Below are positions 8,927 to 18,089 of a stretch of 64,000 nucleotides of DNA, in pieces (positions within the stretch are counted from its first letter, which is position 1; each line of letters opens with the position of its first letter). The position numbers and the translations under genes are program-made. The stretch is from Cyclobacteriaceae bacterium. Its GTDB lineage: Bacteria > Bacteroidota > Bacteroidia > Cytophagales > Cyclobacteriaceae. Under the pieces are notes generated by a model, which was given only the letters and a program-made list of their open reading frames with translations, was not told where the DNA came from and made no database searches. The stretch is taken from assembly GCA_028278225.1 (NCBI GenBank), contig JANQEU010000055.1, positions 141,047-205,046 of the forward strand. The letters are read 5' to 3'.

Positions 8927-10051
8927 CTAATCTCGATTTGTGAAAATGTCGGTTTCTTTGATTGAAATGATCAATTCCCCTCCATCGGATTTTATATCCA
9001 ACCGGCTGTGAGTGGTATTTGTATTACCGACGAATCCATTCAACGAAATGATCCCCTCCTCCAGTATTTCCTTCTTCAATACAAGCATACTGTTCGGTAA
9101 GTACATTTGATCTTCCGGTCCTCCCACGATTGAGGTATTGATGTAAGAAGCCTGATCCAGTATCATATTTATATCACAGGACTTGCCGTTGATCTCAATT
9201 TTACCAAAGTCCTTATTAATGCGGCTCAGGAATATGTCTCCGTAATCAAAATCCAGTCTTATATCTTCTGCGGCATAATCAAGATTAAGGTCCGTAAAAG
9301 TACCCTCACCAATCAAATCTGTCACTTCATCCATAAAATACTTATCGTTCCGCGAGATCATATGTACCTCTTTGACCACACCTAGTGAGATCTCTGAAGA
9401 GCTGGATTCAAAATCCAGTTTCCCACCCCCGGAGATTTTACTGTCAATCCCGCGAAGTGTGAGGTTCCCGTCGTCGATATAGTCAAATGTATGTTTACCA
9501 AAGCTGTGTTTTAACATCAATTCATTGCTGATCTTGTTTCCCCTTAAGTCGCCATGTGAAAGATCTATTGAAACAACACCTGCCAGGGTTGACAAATATA
9601 TGTCTCCGAATTTATTGTCAATGGATATATCCACCTCTTCCGGGACCCATATTTCATAATCCACCGATACACGGTTCCCTCCTATCACAGATTTGGAGTA
9701 ATCCGTTACCTGATCCACCAGATCTGCCAGGATCCCCCTGCTTTTACCCTGATCAAATTTGGTTGCTCCACTTACAATGGTCCCAATTTTGCGAAGGTCG
9801 ACATCCACTCGCCGCATTTCCTTATTCACTATATCCTGGCTCTTTCCTTCTGCAATTACCTCCACTTTTATGCGAATGGAGTCATTGTACCACGTATGGA
9901 CGATGACTTCACCGTATTTATTGGTAATATCCAACCTTGCCTGCTCCCCGATGTAAAATGACTGATCAAAGCTTTTCTCTATCCGTACATTCTGTGCAGA
10001 CAGTAGCGTCGTGATCAATAACATGTAACTATATACCCCTATTTTCTTCAT
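8927..10051 (-). CDS. DUF4097-like exported beta-helical (putative adhesin) protein
   Basis: 374 residues with a signal peptide (MKKIGVYSYMLLITTLLSAQ). The body repeats short strands with DI.L....GDI or N.Y.E motifs (NKYGEVIVHTW, DNKFGDIYLSTL, DFDYGDIFLSRI), the pattern of the DUF4097/putative auto-transporter adhesin family found next to sigma/anti-sigma pairs in Bacteroidota. The start overlaps the end of the anti-sigma-like gene by 23 bases, so translation is probably coupled. It is likely periplasmic or outer-membrane associated. A direct role in envelope stress sensing is inference from context. Confidence 0.75.
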   Translation of the reverse strand: MKKIGVYSYMLLITTLLSAQNVRIEKSFDQSFYIGEQARLDITNKYGEVIVHTWYNDSIRIKVEVIAEGKSQDIVNKEMRRVDVDLRKIGTIVSGATKFDQGKSRGILADLVDQVTDYSKSVIGGNRVSVDYEIWVPEEVDISIDNKFGDIYLSTLAGVVSIDLSHGDLRGNKISNELMLKHSFGKHTFDYIDDGNLTLRGIDSKISGGGKLDFESSSSEISLGVVKEVHMISRNDKYFMDEVTDLIGEGTFTDLNLDYAAEDIRLDFDYGDIFLSRINKDFGKIEINGKSCDINMILDQASYINTSIVGGPEDQMYLPNSMLVLKKEILEEGIISLNGFVGNTNTTHSRLDIKSDGGELIISIKETDIFTNRD

Positions 10052-10523
10052 TGCTCTTGTCTTCTAAGTCTTCCAAAATTCTTTCTAAGATTTTCAGCTT
10101 CAACCGATAGTTGTCGATCATGGCTGTTATGACCTCTTCGTTGTGAACGTCGTCCCTCAGATCCTCACTCAATTCCGTAAACGCTACGTCCAGAGCTTCA
10201 ATATCCTGCAATAACTGAGGATCACTGACCTGATTCCTAACCAAATTGATTTTAGCATCAATCATATCCTGATAATAAAACTGTGCCTCCTGAAGTTCAG
10301 CCGGAAACGTATCCCCGGTGCCTGAGGTAGAGCGGAACCCAACCCAGCCAGCCAGAAGGATTAAAACAGATGCCGCAATCGAATACCAAATTCTTAAAGG
10401 CACCGTTTTTGTCTTTTGTTTGATTTTAGGCGCGATTTCGGACCATCCATGCGCTACATCAAATGGGTAGAGTTCGAAATCCTCCTGGTTACGCTGAACA
10501 TACTGTTTAAGTTTATCAGACAT
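10029..10523 (-). CDS. Membrane-anchored anti-sigma-factor-like protein
   Basis: 164 residues: a cytoplasmic N-terminal segment (1-43), one transmembrane helix (about 44-63, IWYSIAASVLILLAGWVGF), and a periplasmic, acidic, helical C-terminal domain with coiled-coil character (about 85-160). The topology and position directly after an ECF sigma gene (8-base overlap) fit an anti-sigma factor, but I do not see a canonical zinc-binding HxxxCxxC motif. The N-terminal part is therefore a non-zinc type or divergent. It overlaps the next gene as well, so sigma, anti-sigma and DUF4097-like protein form a tightly coupled set. Confidence 0.72.
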   Translation of the reverse strand: MSDKLKQYVQRNQEDFELYPFDVAHGWSEIAPKIKQKTKTVPLRIWYSIAASVLILLAGWVGFRSTSGTGDTFPAELQEAQFYYQDMIDAKINLVRNQVSDPQLLQDIEALDVAFTELSEDLRDDVHNEEVITAMIDNYRLKLKILERILEDLEDKSNEENRGI

Positions 10524-11073
10524 ATTGCTGTACTTTATCGCTTAACTGGTTACGAATCCTCGCTTTCGCTTTACAATACTGAGCTTTGGATGCTGATTCC
10601 GAAATCGACAGGATCTGCGCAATTTCCTTGTGATCATATCCTTCAAATAAATAAAGCGACAAAACCGTGCGACATCCGTCAGGAAGTGTATCCACAGCTC
10701 CCATGATCTGGTTTGCACGGTACTTGTTATATTCAAAATCATCTTGTTCTTCCTCCATGGTATCCCAGCCCTCCTTCAATTCAGTTGTCATCAACCGCCG
10801 CTTTCTCAACGCATTGATGCAATTATTTGTAACAATTCTTTTTATCCAACTGCTAAAAGTATTTGACTCCCTTAGTGTTGGTAGTCTTTGAAATGCATCA
10901 ATGAATGATTCCTGCAAAATATCCTTGGCTTCTTCTTCGTCTCCCATCATTCGACGGCAGATATTATACATCGCTTTTGCATATAGTCGATAAAGCTCAG
11001 ACTGAGCACTTTGATCACCCTTCTGACTGCTTTCGATCAGATGCTTATGGATATTTTGAGCTTCTCCTTTCAC
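10516..11073 (-). CDS. ECF-type RNA polymerase sigma factor (sigma-70 family)
   Basis: 185 residues, normal for ECF sigmas. Region 2 lies at about 25-90 (RRMMGDEEEAKDILQESFI, then FSSWIKRIVTNNCINALRKRR, the usual -10-binding segment). Region 4 lies at about 125-175 (LPDGCRTVLSLYLFEGYDHKEIAQILSIS). The start codon is GTG at 11071-11073. It heads a five-gene cassette (anti-sigma, DUF4097-like, two barrels) that it presumably also regulates. Only 40 bases separate it from the methyltransferase stop, so read-through from the atp region is possible; I see no terminator there. Confidence 0.93.
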   Translation of the reverse strand: MKGEAQNIHKHLIESSQKGDQSAQSELYRLYAKAMYNICRRMMGDEEEAKDILQESFIDAFQRLPTLRESNTFSSWIKRIVTNNCINALRKRRLMTTELKEGWDTMEEEQDDFEYNKYRANQIMGAVDTLPDGCRTVLSLYLFEGYDHKEIAQILSISESASKAQYCKAKARIRNQLSDKVQQYV

Positions 11074-11113
11074 TTTTCTTGCTTCAAGGACGCTGTGAAT
11101 CTTAAAAGGTTTC

Positions 11114-11713
11114 TCAATTTCGATAGATATGGGAAAAAATCAGCCCTTTTCTGAAGAATCTTCGATCTTCTAACCTGAATCCGTTCTTAAGAATCGTGCT
11201 ATGAATAGATGGCAAATTTCGGGATTCCAGGTGGGAAAATACCCTGAAAAACAGGTACATCAGAAAAATCAGGATCCTGTCTCTCTTTTTGCCGGTATGC
11301 CGAAAATCAGAGACAACAAGTCTTCCGTTTGGTCGAAGTAACATCAGAATCTTTGATAATACCGTCTCCAGATTATCCTGACAAAAAACATCAAGGAAGA
11401 ACGGACATATAACTGTATCGTAAGGCCCTGACAGCTGCATCTCAAGGAAATCCCCCCGGATAAAGACTATTTTTTCCGACCGATAGGCACTGGCCTGTGA
11501 TATCATCCTCTTCGATAAATCAAGGTAGTCCACTTCAATATCCTCACCCACATAATTTAATATTTTGCCTGTTCCGCCACCCAGAATCAATACACGGCTG
11601 TTTTTTTCCAGTTTATTTAAAAAGTAAGCAGCGGCTTTGACCAACGTATTCCCAAAGGCTATTTGTTGAATCAGGTCATAAAACCCTGCTACTTTGTTAA
11701 AATCATTTTTCAC
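11114..11713 (-). CDS. Class I SAM-dependent methyltransferase
   Basis: 199 residues. Motif I is visible as VLILGGGTGKILNYV (about 40-54), followed by the acidic end of strand 2 (VDYLDLSKRM) and a motif II-like FIRGDFLEMQL. This is the ubiE/Methyltransf_11 layout. The start is GTG, overlapping the stop of the UbiA-like gene in a GTGA quartet, so the two are translationally coupled. Pairing with a UbiA-type prenyltransferase suggests a lipid or quinone-like substrate, but that partner is frameshifted here. The substrate is unknown. Confidence 0.82.
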   Translation of the reverse strand: MKNDFNKVAGFYDLIQQIAFGNTLVKAAAYFLNKLEKNSRVLILGGGTGKILNYVGEDIEVDYLDLSKRMISQASAYRSEKIVFIRGDFLEMQLSGPYDTVICPFFLDVFCQDNLETVLSKILMLLRPNGRLVVSDFRHTGKKRDRILIFLMYLFFRVFSHLESRNLPSIHSTILKNGFRLEDRRFFRKGLIFSHIYRN

Positions 11714-12536
11714 AACAGGAGCAATGGAATAAAAAAGATACCATCACTGATCATTCGATAATAGTCATTGCGCTCAAAAAGATCCTTATTGAACAATAAA
11801 AGTAAAAGCACCAATGAAGACAGGCTGTAAAATACCTGGAGAATGATAAAATGACCACCAAAGTACATTATGATGCTGGCTGCCAGGGACAACACACATA
11901 ATGAGATAATAACTTTTTTCGAAGTATCAGGGCCAATTTTTGTGACCAAGGAATGAAATCCGTCATGGAAATCCGTTTCCGCCTCGATCAGTGCGATTAA
12001 CAGCAAATTAGCAAGTGCCAGGAGAATCATTTGCAGCAATATCAAAATGTCGGTCCATGCTATGACGACTAATGAAAAAGGATAGAGAAAAATACCGATC
12101 CCAAATCCGATGGAAATCGCAAGTTCTTTAAACCCTGATCGTGCCAGGTTTCTTTCAAGTGCCAGATATAGTGATGAAACCAGGGCCAAAGCACTACCTC
12201 CTATAATAACATTTTCAGGAAGCCAAAGCAGGTTGACAATTGTAATAAGCAGACACACCAAAGCTACCAGTTTTAATTTCTCATAGTTTCGTTTGTGAAA
12301 GGAATGCCTTGAAAAGAGGGGGTCGCCAATCTTGAAGCATCCCGCAAGTGGTCAATAGTATATATTAGCCAGACTGCAATCCCAAGAGCTATGTAAATGG
12401 AGACGGGAACGGTAATTGAATATTGAGCAGAAACAAAATAGAGAAGCAGAAGAGTTGCCGCAACAATGTCTAGTGATAACCACCGGAGGATCAGGATGAA
12501 ATGAGCAACTCTCAGGACCGTACCTGAAAAGCTCAT
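11710..12536 (-). pseudogene. UbiA-like membrane prenyltransferase, split by a frameshift
   Basis: Two reading frames together spell one multi-span membrane protein of about 275 residues. The N-terminal part (12273-12536) has three membrane segments and the UbiA-type motif WLIYTIDHLRDA, but runs into a stop after an out-of-frame tail. In the other frame the chain continues as DPLFSRHSFHKRNYEKLK, then LLITIVNLLWLP and the second acidic motif (ALIEAETDFHDG) to the stop at 11710. The switch lies at about 12316-12335, at or next to a G5 run (12318-12322). Adding one base restores the frame. The cause could be true inactivation, assembly or sequencing error, or less likely programmed slippage. Family assignment rests on the two acidic motifs and topology. 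It is adjacent to atpG upstream and overlaps the methyltransferase. Confidence 0.75.
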
Positions 12537-12539
12537 TTA

Positions 12540-13430
12540 CTACGAGCCCTTGGCCAATGCCTCAGCACCACCTACGATTTCCAGTATTTCTTTGGTGATA
12601 GCAGCCTGACGTGTCCTGTTATACGTTAGGCGCAGGTCTTTCAAAAGCTCCTGGGCATTGTCTGTTGCCTGATCCATGGCAGTCATTCTGGCTCCTTGTT
12701 CAGCAGCATTGGATTCCAGCAGGGCTTTATAAAATTGTATTCTAAGCGATTTTGGAACTATCTCATTGAATATGAATTCCTGATCCGGCTCAAATATGTA
12801 ATCTGTTTCAATCTTGACATCTTCTTCGATTTCACCAGGACTAATGGGAAGAAATGGCTCTGCCCTCAATATTTGTGTCGCAACATTTTTGAACTCGTTA
12901 TAGATGATCACCACTTTGTCGTAAGTTCCGTCAACGAATCCTGTCATGGCATGATTTGCAGCTTCCATTACCTGATCGAAATCCAGATGATGGAACATAT
13001 CCCAGTAATCATCAATTACCTGATACCCTCTTTTTGAGAAAAATTCCCTTGATCTCTTCCCGATTGGCATGATGTAAAGGCCCCCGCCTCCTTCCACATC
13101 ACGGTAGGATTCATTTATTTCATTCAGGGTATGCTTAAAAATGGAACTGTTAAAAGCTCCGCAGAGGCCTCTGTCAGAAGAAACCACAACAAGCAGAACG
13201 TTTTCCACCTCACGTTCTTCAGCATATGGATTCTCAACCTGAGCCGTATCGATGGAAGCTGAAATATTCTGCATAACACCTGTCAGTTTCTGAGAGAAAG
13301 GCCTCATTTGCATAATACGGTCCTGGGCTCTTCGCAACTTGGCAGCAGCTACCATTTTCATGGCTTTGGTAATCTGCTGCGTCGATGTGACAGACTGTAT
13401 CCTGTTTTTTACTTCCTTGAGATTCGCCAT
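12540..13430 (-). CDS. atpG: F1Fo ATP synthase subunit gamma
   Basis: 296 residues. The N-terminal helix (MANLKEVKNRIQSVTSTQQITKAMKMV pattern, residues 1-27) and the C-terminal helix (YNRTRQAAITKEILEIVGGAEAL) are the conserved halves of the central rotor shaft; SSDRGLCGAFN lies at about 83-93. It is the last F1 gene of the cluster, three bases after atpA. The beta and epsilon genes do not follow. In many Bacteroidota they sit at a second locus, so their absence is expected. Confidence 0.97.
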   Translation of the reverse strand: MANLKEVKNRIQSVTSTQQITKAMKMVAAAKLRRAQDRIMQMRPFSQKLTGVMQNISASIDTAQVENPYAEEREVENVLLVVVSSDRGLCGAFNSSIFKHTLNEINESYRDVEGGGGLYIMPIGKRSREFFSKRGYQVIDDYWDMFHHLDFDQVMEAANHAMTGFVDGTYDKVVIIYNEFKNVATQILRAEPFLPISPGEIEEDVKIETDYIFEPDQEFIFNEIVPKSLRIQFYKALLESNAAEQGARMTAMDQATDNAQELLKDLRLTYNRTRQAAITKEILEIVGGAEALAKGS

Positions 13431-13433
13431 TAT

Positions 13434-15014
13434 CTATTGTTCGTATCTGCTCGCAATGTCTTTGGCTGCTTCTTCAAGCTTGGACAGGGCGGCATCGTCA
13501 AGTTTGCCAGCTTTGAATAGATCCAGGACATCCTGATGCTGGGTTTTCATTACCTGGATAAATTCTTTTTCGAATGGTTTCACTTTTTCCTCGGGCATCT
13601 TATCCAGATATCCTTTAGTCGAAGCATAGATTATTGCAACTTGCTCTTCCACCGGAACAGGGGTATACTGCGGTTGTTTCAGCACTTCCTGATTTCTTCT
13701 GCCTCTGTCAATTGTTCTCTGAGTGGCTGCGTCCAGATCTGATCCGAATTTTGAAAATGCCTCCAGTTCCCTGAACTGGGCCTGATCCAGCTTCAAGGTT
13801 CCTGCAATCTTTTTCATCGATTTGATCTGAGCAGATCCCCCTACCCTTGAAACGGAAATCCCCACATTGATCGCAGGTCGAATGCCGGAATTGAAGAGGT
13901 TGGCCTCGAGGAATATCTGCCCATCGGTGATCGAGATCACGTTTGTAGGGATGTAAGCGGTAACATCACCCGCTTGTGTCTCAATAATCGGCAATGCGGT
14001 CAATGATCCGCCACCCTTTACTTTATCTCGCAGTACTTCCGGGAGATCATTCATTTGTGCCGCGATGTCATCGTTATCAATGATTTTTGCGGCTCGTTCC
14101 AGCAGTCGTGAGTGTAAATAGAATACATCACCCGGATAGGCTTCTCTTCCCGGAGGTCTTCTGAGCAACAGCGATACTTCCCTGTAAGAAACCGCCTGCT
14201 TCGAAAGATCGTCGTAGATCACCAGTGCAGGTCTTCCCGTATCCCGGAAGAACTCCCCGATTGCCGCCCCGGTAAATGGCGCAAAGAATTGCATCGGTGC
14301 GGGATCGGAAGCGGAAGCCGTAACTATTGTGGTGTAATCCATTGCTCCTGCTCTTTCCAGAGTAGCCAGAATGGAAGCAACGGTAGATGACTTTTGTCCG
14401 ACTGCCACGTAAATGCAGTATACAGGCTCTCCTTTGTCGTAAAATTCTTTTTGATTGATGATCGTGTCAATAGCGACGGCCGTTTTACCGGTTTGCCGGT
14501 CACCGATGATCAGCTCCCGCTGCCCTCGCCCAATCGGGATCATGGAGTCGATGGCTTTGATACCCGTTTGAAGAGGCTCACTAACGGGTTGCCGGTAGAT
14601 TACCCCGGGGGCCTTCCTTTCCATTGGCATCTCATAAAGCTCCCCTTTTATGGGACCTTTTCCATCAATAGGTTCTCCCAGAGTATTGACAACCCTGCCA
14701 GCCAGGCCGTCCCCAACCCGAACCGAGCCGATTCTTCCGGTTCTCTTGACAGTATCCCCTTCTCTCACTTCGCTTGAGTCCCCCAGAAGTACAACACCTA
14801 CATTGTCTTCTTCAAGGTTCAGCACAAGTGCATTCAACCCATTCTCAAATTCCAGCAATTCCCCTGCCTGCGCCTGGGTCAATCCGTATATACGGGCAAC
14901 ACCATCACCAACTTGAAGTACGGTGCCTATCTCTTCAAGCTCCGATTCCGTCTTGAAATTTGAAAGTTGTTCTCTTAGAATCGCTGAAACCTCATCAGGT
15001 CTGACATCTGCCAT
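13434..15014 (-). CDS. atpA: F1Fo ATP synthase subunit alpha
   Basis: 526 residues. The Walker A loop [11 protein letters not shown] lies at about 170-180. The alpha-type signature [14 protein letters not shown] sits further on, with an [19 protein letters not shown] segment at the Walker B region. The N-terminal crown domain has [10 protein letters not shown]. It forms the non-catalytic part of the alpha3beta3 hexamer on the cytoplasmic side. It lies 27 bases after atpH and three before atpG, within one operon. Confidence 0.98.
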   Translation of the reverse strand: MADVRPDEVSAILREQLSNFKTESELEEIGTVLQVGDGVARIYGLTQAQAGELLEFENGLNALVLNLEEDNVGVVLLGDSSEVREGDTVKRTGRIGSVRVGDGLAGRVVNTLGEPIDGKGPIKGELYEMPMERKAPGVIYRQPVSEPLQTGIKAIDSMIPIGRGQRELIIGDRQTGKTAVAIDTIINQKEFYDKGEPVYCIYVAVGQKSSTVASILATLERAGAMDYTTIVTASASDPAPMQFFAPFTGAAIGEFFRDTGRPALVIYDDLSKQAVSYREVSLLLRRPPGREAYPGDVFYLHSRLLERAAKIIDNDDIAAQMNDLPEVLRDKVKGGGSLTALPIIETQAGDVTAYIPTNVISITDGQIFLEANLFNSGIRPAINVGISVSRVGGSAQIKSMKKIAGTLKLDQAQFRELEAFSKFGSDLDAATQRTIDRGRRNQEVLKQPQYTPVPVEEQVAIIYASTKGYLDKMPEEKVKPFEKEFIQVMKTQHQDVLDLFKAGKLDDAALSKLEEAAKDIASRYEQ

Positions 15015-15041
15015 AGTAATTTTCTTTAATGCCTTGCGGCC

Positions 15042-15596
15042 TTAGTTTTGTGCGTATTGCTGTTGTTTAAACTTTAATTCCAGTTCTTTCAGTTTGCCAC
15101 TCAGGCTTTCATCTATTTGACGATCACCCATCATCAGGATATATCCACCTACAATTTCAGGATCTACCTTTTCCACCAGCAATGGTGTTTTTCCTGATAT
15201 TTCCTTTACAATTTCCTTAACCGAGTCCCGGATTGCATCATCGATAGTAAAAGTTGTGGTGATTGTCGCTTCCTGGTACCCTTTCTTAATGTTGTAAAGT
15301 TTAAGGAATTCTTCGGCCACCTGAGGAAGCACATCTTCCCGGTTTTTCCTTGTAATCAGGGAAAAAACCATCAATGTCAACTCATTTATTTTTCCTTCAA
15401 ATATTTTGTTCAGAATGTCCGCCTTCTTGAGGTGCACAATGATGGGGCTTTTCAGCATTGCGACAAAGCCCTTATTTTCCCTGCAAATTGTCACAAAGGT
15501 CTCCATATCCTGCCTGACCTCGTCAAGAAGCTTTTGCTCCTCCGCCAGATCAAGTAATGGCCTTGCGTACCTTTTGGCTATTCTGCTTGCGGACAT
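15042..15596 (-). CDS. atpH: F1Fo ATP synthase subunit delta (OSCP)
   Basis: 184 residues, the normal size. It begins with the conserved ASRIAKRYARPLLDLAEEQ and ends with the DPEIVGGYILMMGDRQIDESLSGKL segment that defines the family (PF00213). The subunit joins the peripheral stalk to the top of F1. It lies three bases after atpF and is cotranscribed with atpA. Confidence 0.97.
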   Translation of the reverse strand: MSASRIAKRYARPLLDLAEEQKLLDEVRQDMETFVTICRENKGFVAMLKSPIIVHLKKADILNKIFEGKINELTLMVFSLITRKNREDVLPQVAEEFLKLYNIKKGYQEATITTTFTIDDAIRDSVKEIVKEISGKTPLLVEKVDPEIVGGYILMMGDRQIDESLSGKLKELELKFKQQQYAQN

Positions 15597-15599
15597 CTA

Positions 15600-16094
15600 T
15601 CAATTCACTTTAACGTCTTTCAGGAATTTGTTTACCAAAGTCTTCTGGGATTTTTCATCCCCAAGCTTTTCCCGTATCAATTTTTCCGCGATGTCGATGG
15701 ATAAAGTGGACACTAAATCCTTCACTTCTGCAATGGCTGCTTTCTTCTCGCTTTCAATACTTTGCCTCGCATCGCTAATCATTTTTTCTGTGATCTTTGA
15801 AGTTTCGCCCTTGGCCTCCTCTTTTATTTGATTTGCCGTAGAAATGGCCTCTTTCAGTATCTCATCGCGTTCAGCCCGGGCTTCCTGAAGCAAATATTCA
15901 TTGTCCGACTTGATTTGCTCCATTTCTTCTTTGGCTGTCTCAGCCGCCTGAAGGGCATCTTCGATTTTACCCTCTCTTGCTCTCAACGCATCGGAAATTG
16001 GTCTCCAGACGAATACTGCGAGAACGATCACAACGGCCATGAAAACAACAAACTGCCAAAATATCAGGCCTATGTCAGGAGTAAGTAAATCCAT
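15600..16094 (-). CDS. atpF: F1Fo ATP synthase subunit b
   Basis: 164 residues: a single N-terminal membrane helix (about 8-28, GLIFWQFVVFMAVVIVLAVFVW) followed by a long charged coiled coil (about 40-150), the form of the peripheral stalk subunit b. It is separated from the upstream atpE by 74 bases that contain a strong hairpin (16123-16158), unlike the tight spacing elsewhere in the operon. Confidence 0.96.
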   Translation of the reverse strand: MDLLTPDIGLIFWQFVVFMAVVIVLAVFVWRPISDALRAREGKIEDALQAAETAKEEMEQIKSDNEYLLQEARAERDEILKEAISTANQIKEEAKGETSKITEKMISDARQSIESEKKAAIAEVKDLVSTLSIDIAEKLIREKLGDEKSQKTLVNKFLKDVKVN

Positions 16095-16122
16095 CTAATT
16101 CACATTTTATAGTTCAAACTAA

Positions 16123-16158
16123 GGGGCCTGACAAGATCTATCACCTTGTACAGACCCC
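16123..16158 (-). promoter_or_regulatory. Intercistronic hairpin between atpE and atpF
   Basis: GGGG-CTG-CAAG on one arm pairs with CTTG-CAG-CCCC on the other, with one C/A mismatch, a one-base bulge and a nine-base loop. It begins 11 bases beyond the atpE stop in the direction of transcription. There is only a weak T-rich stretch after it on the minus strand. It is more likely a 3'-end stabiliser or partial attenuator than a full terminator. It would favour higher AtpE output, as needed for the multi-copy c-ring (inference). Confidence 0.6.
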
Positions 16159-16168
16159 AATTCTTCAT

Positions 16169-16420
<252 letters not shown>

Positions 16421-16451
16421 TTATATATTTAAAATTTGAACATCCAATAAC

Positions 16452-17489
16452 TCAATGATGATCCTCGGCCACTGCCATCCCGATATAGAGTGATGAGAAC
16501 ATCGTAAAAACATAAGCCTGTATAGAGGCTACCAATATTTCAATAAAATTGATTACAGTCACAACAATCGCCGCCCCAAATCCGACAATGTACGATTGAA
16601 AAATAAATGCCATAGCCAGCAAACTCAGGATCACAATATGCCCTGCCGTGATCGCAACAAAAAGCCTTATCATAAGTGAAAAAGGCTTGGTGAACATTCC
16701 TATTATCTCAACTGGTATCAATATTGGCTTCAATGCCAAAGGAACTCCTGGCGCCATCAAATTATGCTTCCAGTAATTTTTATTTCCTGAAAAGTTTGTG
16801 ATAATAAATGTTAGGACCGCCAGGACCATGGTCACGGCGATATTACCGGTAAGGTTGGCAGCGGCAGGAAACAGTCCGAGCAGGTTACCAAACCAGATAA
16901 AAAAGAAAAGCGTCAACATATAAGGAAGATACTTTTCATATTTCGGACCAATGTTGGGTTTAACTATCTCATCCCTGACGAAAATAATGATCGGTTCAAA
17001 AAATGATTGAATCCCCCGGGGAGCCCTCCCCTCATTTTTCCTGTATCCTCGTGCTACTGATAGAAAAATAAGCAGCATAATGCCGGAGTTTATGAAAAGA
17101 AACAAGACATTTTTAGTGATGGAAAAGTCCAGCACACTTTCACCGGATTCCAGCGTAATATGATCATGATCCATAACATAACCGTTGTAAGATACGGAGT
17201 TATGCTCGTCGTCGAAAAAATTGGATGAGGAAAACATCTCAAGCCCTTTTTCTTTTGAGTATACAATGACCGGAAGATGTACTTCCACACCATGCGTTAT
17301 CTCCCAAATATGCGAATCCCGGATGTGATGATTGATCATTTCAGCCGGATTGAATTTCTCTCCCTCCGAACCTTCGGCTGCCAACGATGGCTGAATTAGG
17401 AAAACACCCAGAAAAAGAAATAAAATACCGATTTTCAGTATTTTATTGACACAAACAGAAGAATATTTCATTATGAAAACGGTGCTCAT
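16452..17489 (-). CDS. atpB: F1Fo ATP synthase subunit a
   Basis: 345 residues, longer than the E. coli protein because of a signal-peptide-like N-terminus and an extra periplasmic domain (about 40-115) typical of Bacteroidota AtpB. The conserved arginine helix is visible as MIRLFVAITAGHIVILSLL, and the last helix as EILVASIQAYVFTMFSSLYIGMAV. A second ATG six codons in (17471, MKYSSVCVNK) would place the signal peptide closer to the start and may be the true one. It forms the proton half-channels against the c-ring. Confidence 0.96.
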   Translation of the reverse strand: MSTVFIMKYSSVCVNKILKIGILFLFLGVFLIQPSLAAEGSEGEKFNPAEMINHHIRDSHIWEITHGVEVHLPVIVYSKEKGLEMFSSSNFFDDEHNSVSYNGYVMDHDHITLESGESVLDFSITKNVLFLFINSGIMLLIFLSVARGYRKNEGRAPRGIQSFFEPIIIFVRDEIVKPNIGPKYEKYLPYMLTLFFFIWFGNLLGLFPAAANLTGNIAVTMVLAVLTFIITNFSGNKNYWKHNLMAPGVPLALKPILIPVEIIGMFTKPFSLMIRLFVAITAGHIVILSLLAMAFIFQSYIVGFGAAIVVTVINFIEILVASIQAYVFTMFSSLYIGMAVAEDHH

Positions 17490-17493
17490 TCGG

Positions 17494-17856
17494 CTAATTC
17501 GGCCGCAAGTTAGTTAATACCAGAGTTATTTCAAATATCAGATATGACAAATAGACAGTCGTGAATTGGACTGTCAGGGCAATCCTGTTTTCCACTCCGG
17601 AAGCCAGGAAAATGAGAAGTACGAATCCCGCTGACAAAAACCTGAATGCAACGGATCCCAGTACATAGTTAGGAAAATGCCGGAGATCTTTTTTCCCCAG
17701 GTAGAGAATCCACATTACCAGTGCGGATTGTAAAAAGAAGAATAAGATTATCCAGGGGAAATATCCGTGTAGTCTGAACGGTAAATAATCCTCCAGTATG
17801 AGCATCAATACAAAAAACAAAGTGATAGCTGCTGAGCCGAAAAGGTATTTCCTCAT
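17494..17856 (-). CDS. Small four-helix membrane protein in AtpI position
   Basis: 120 residues with four predicted membrane helices (about 5-22, 33-53, 64-87, 94-115) and short polar loops, ending NLRPN. Size and topology resemble AtpI/ATP synthase subunit I proteins, and it sits between the AtpZ-like gene (4-base overlap) and atpB (4-base gap). I see no strong sequence signature, so the call rests on topology and place. A role in assembly of the c-ring or Mg2+ supply is only a family-based suggestion. Confidence 0.6.
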   Translation of the reverse strand: MRKYLFGSAAITLFFVLMLILEDYLPFRLHGYFPWIILFFFLQSALVMWILYLGKKDLRHFPNYVLGSVAFRFLSAGFVLLIFLASGVENRIALTVQFTTVYLSYLIFEITLVLTNLRPN

Positions 17857-18089
17857 TTAAGACGGTTGAGAAGGTGATAAATGGATCCTATTACGGCTAT
17901 GAAAACTGAAGATACCAGAAACCATGGCCCATTCAAACCCATCCAATCGTCTAGCTTGTATCCTCCAAAAATTACGACGAAGTTGAAAGCGGCTAATTCA
18001 AAAGCAATACCGCTCAGTTTCAAAAAATTGTTATCGGGCGATCTATGACTGTGCTTTGAGGAGGGGCGGCTGTTCTTCCTTGTTGCCAA
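17853..18089 (-). CDS. atpZ: AtpZ/AtpI-family small membrane protein
   Basis: Up to 78 residues with two membrane helices. The motif LSGIAFELAAFNFVVIFGGY followed by KLDDW is the AtpZ/putative F0F1-ATPase subunit signature. The reading from 18089 uses TTG and overlaps the bactofilin gene by 47 bases. An in-frame TTG at 18023, just before the first helix, would avoid the overlap and give about 56 residues. The extra N-terminal segment of the long form (RKNSRPSSKHSHRSP) is low-complexity and basic. It is the first Fo-related gene of the cluster. Confidence 0.8.
   Translation of the reverse strand: MATRKNSRPSSKHSHRSPDNNFLKLSGIAFELAAFNFVVIFGGYKLDDWMGLNGPWFLVSSVFIAVIGSIYHLLNRLK

Noticed and set aside
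11710..12536. Two independent small membrane protein genes
   Set aside because: The pieces form one continuous UbiA-like protein when one base is added; the second has only a TTG start within a membrane helix.
15406..15831. A 141-codon plus-strand frame
   Set aside because: It runs antisense through atpH and atpF, which are certain genes; it has no start context or domain.
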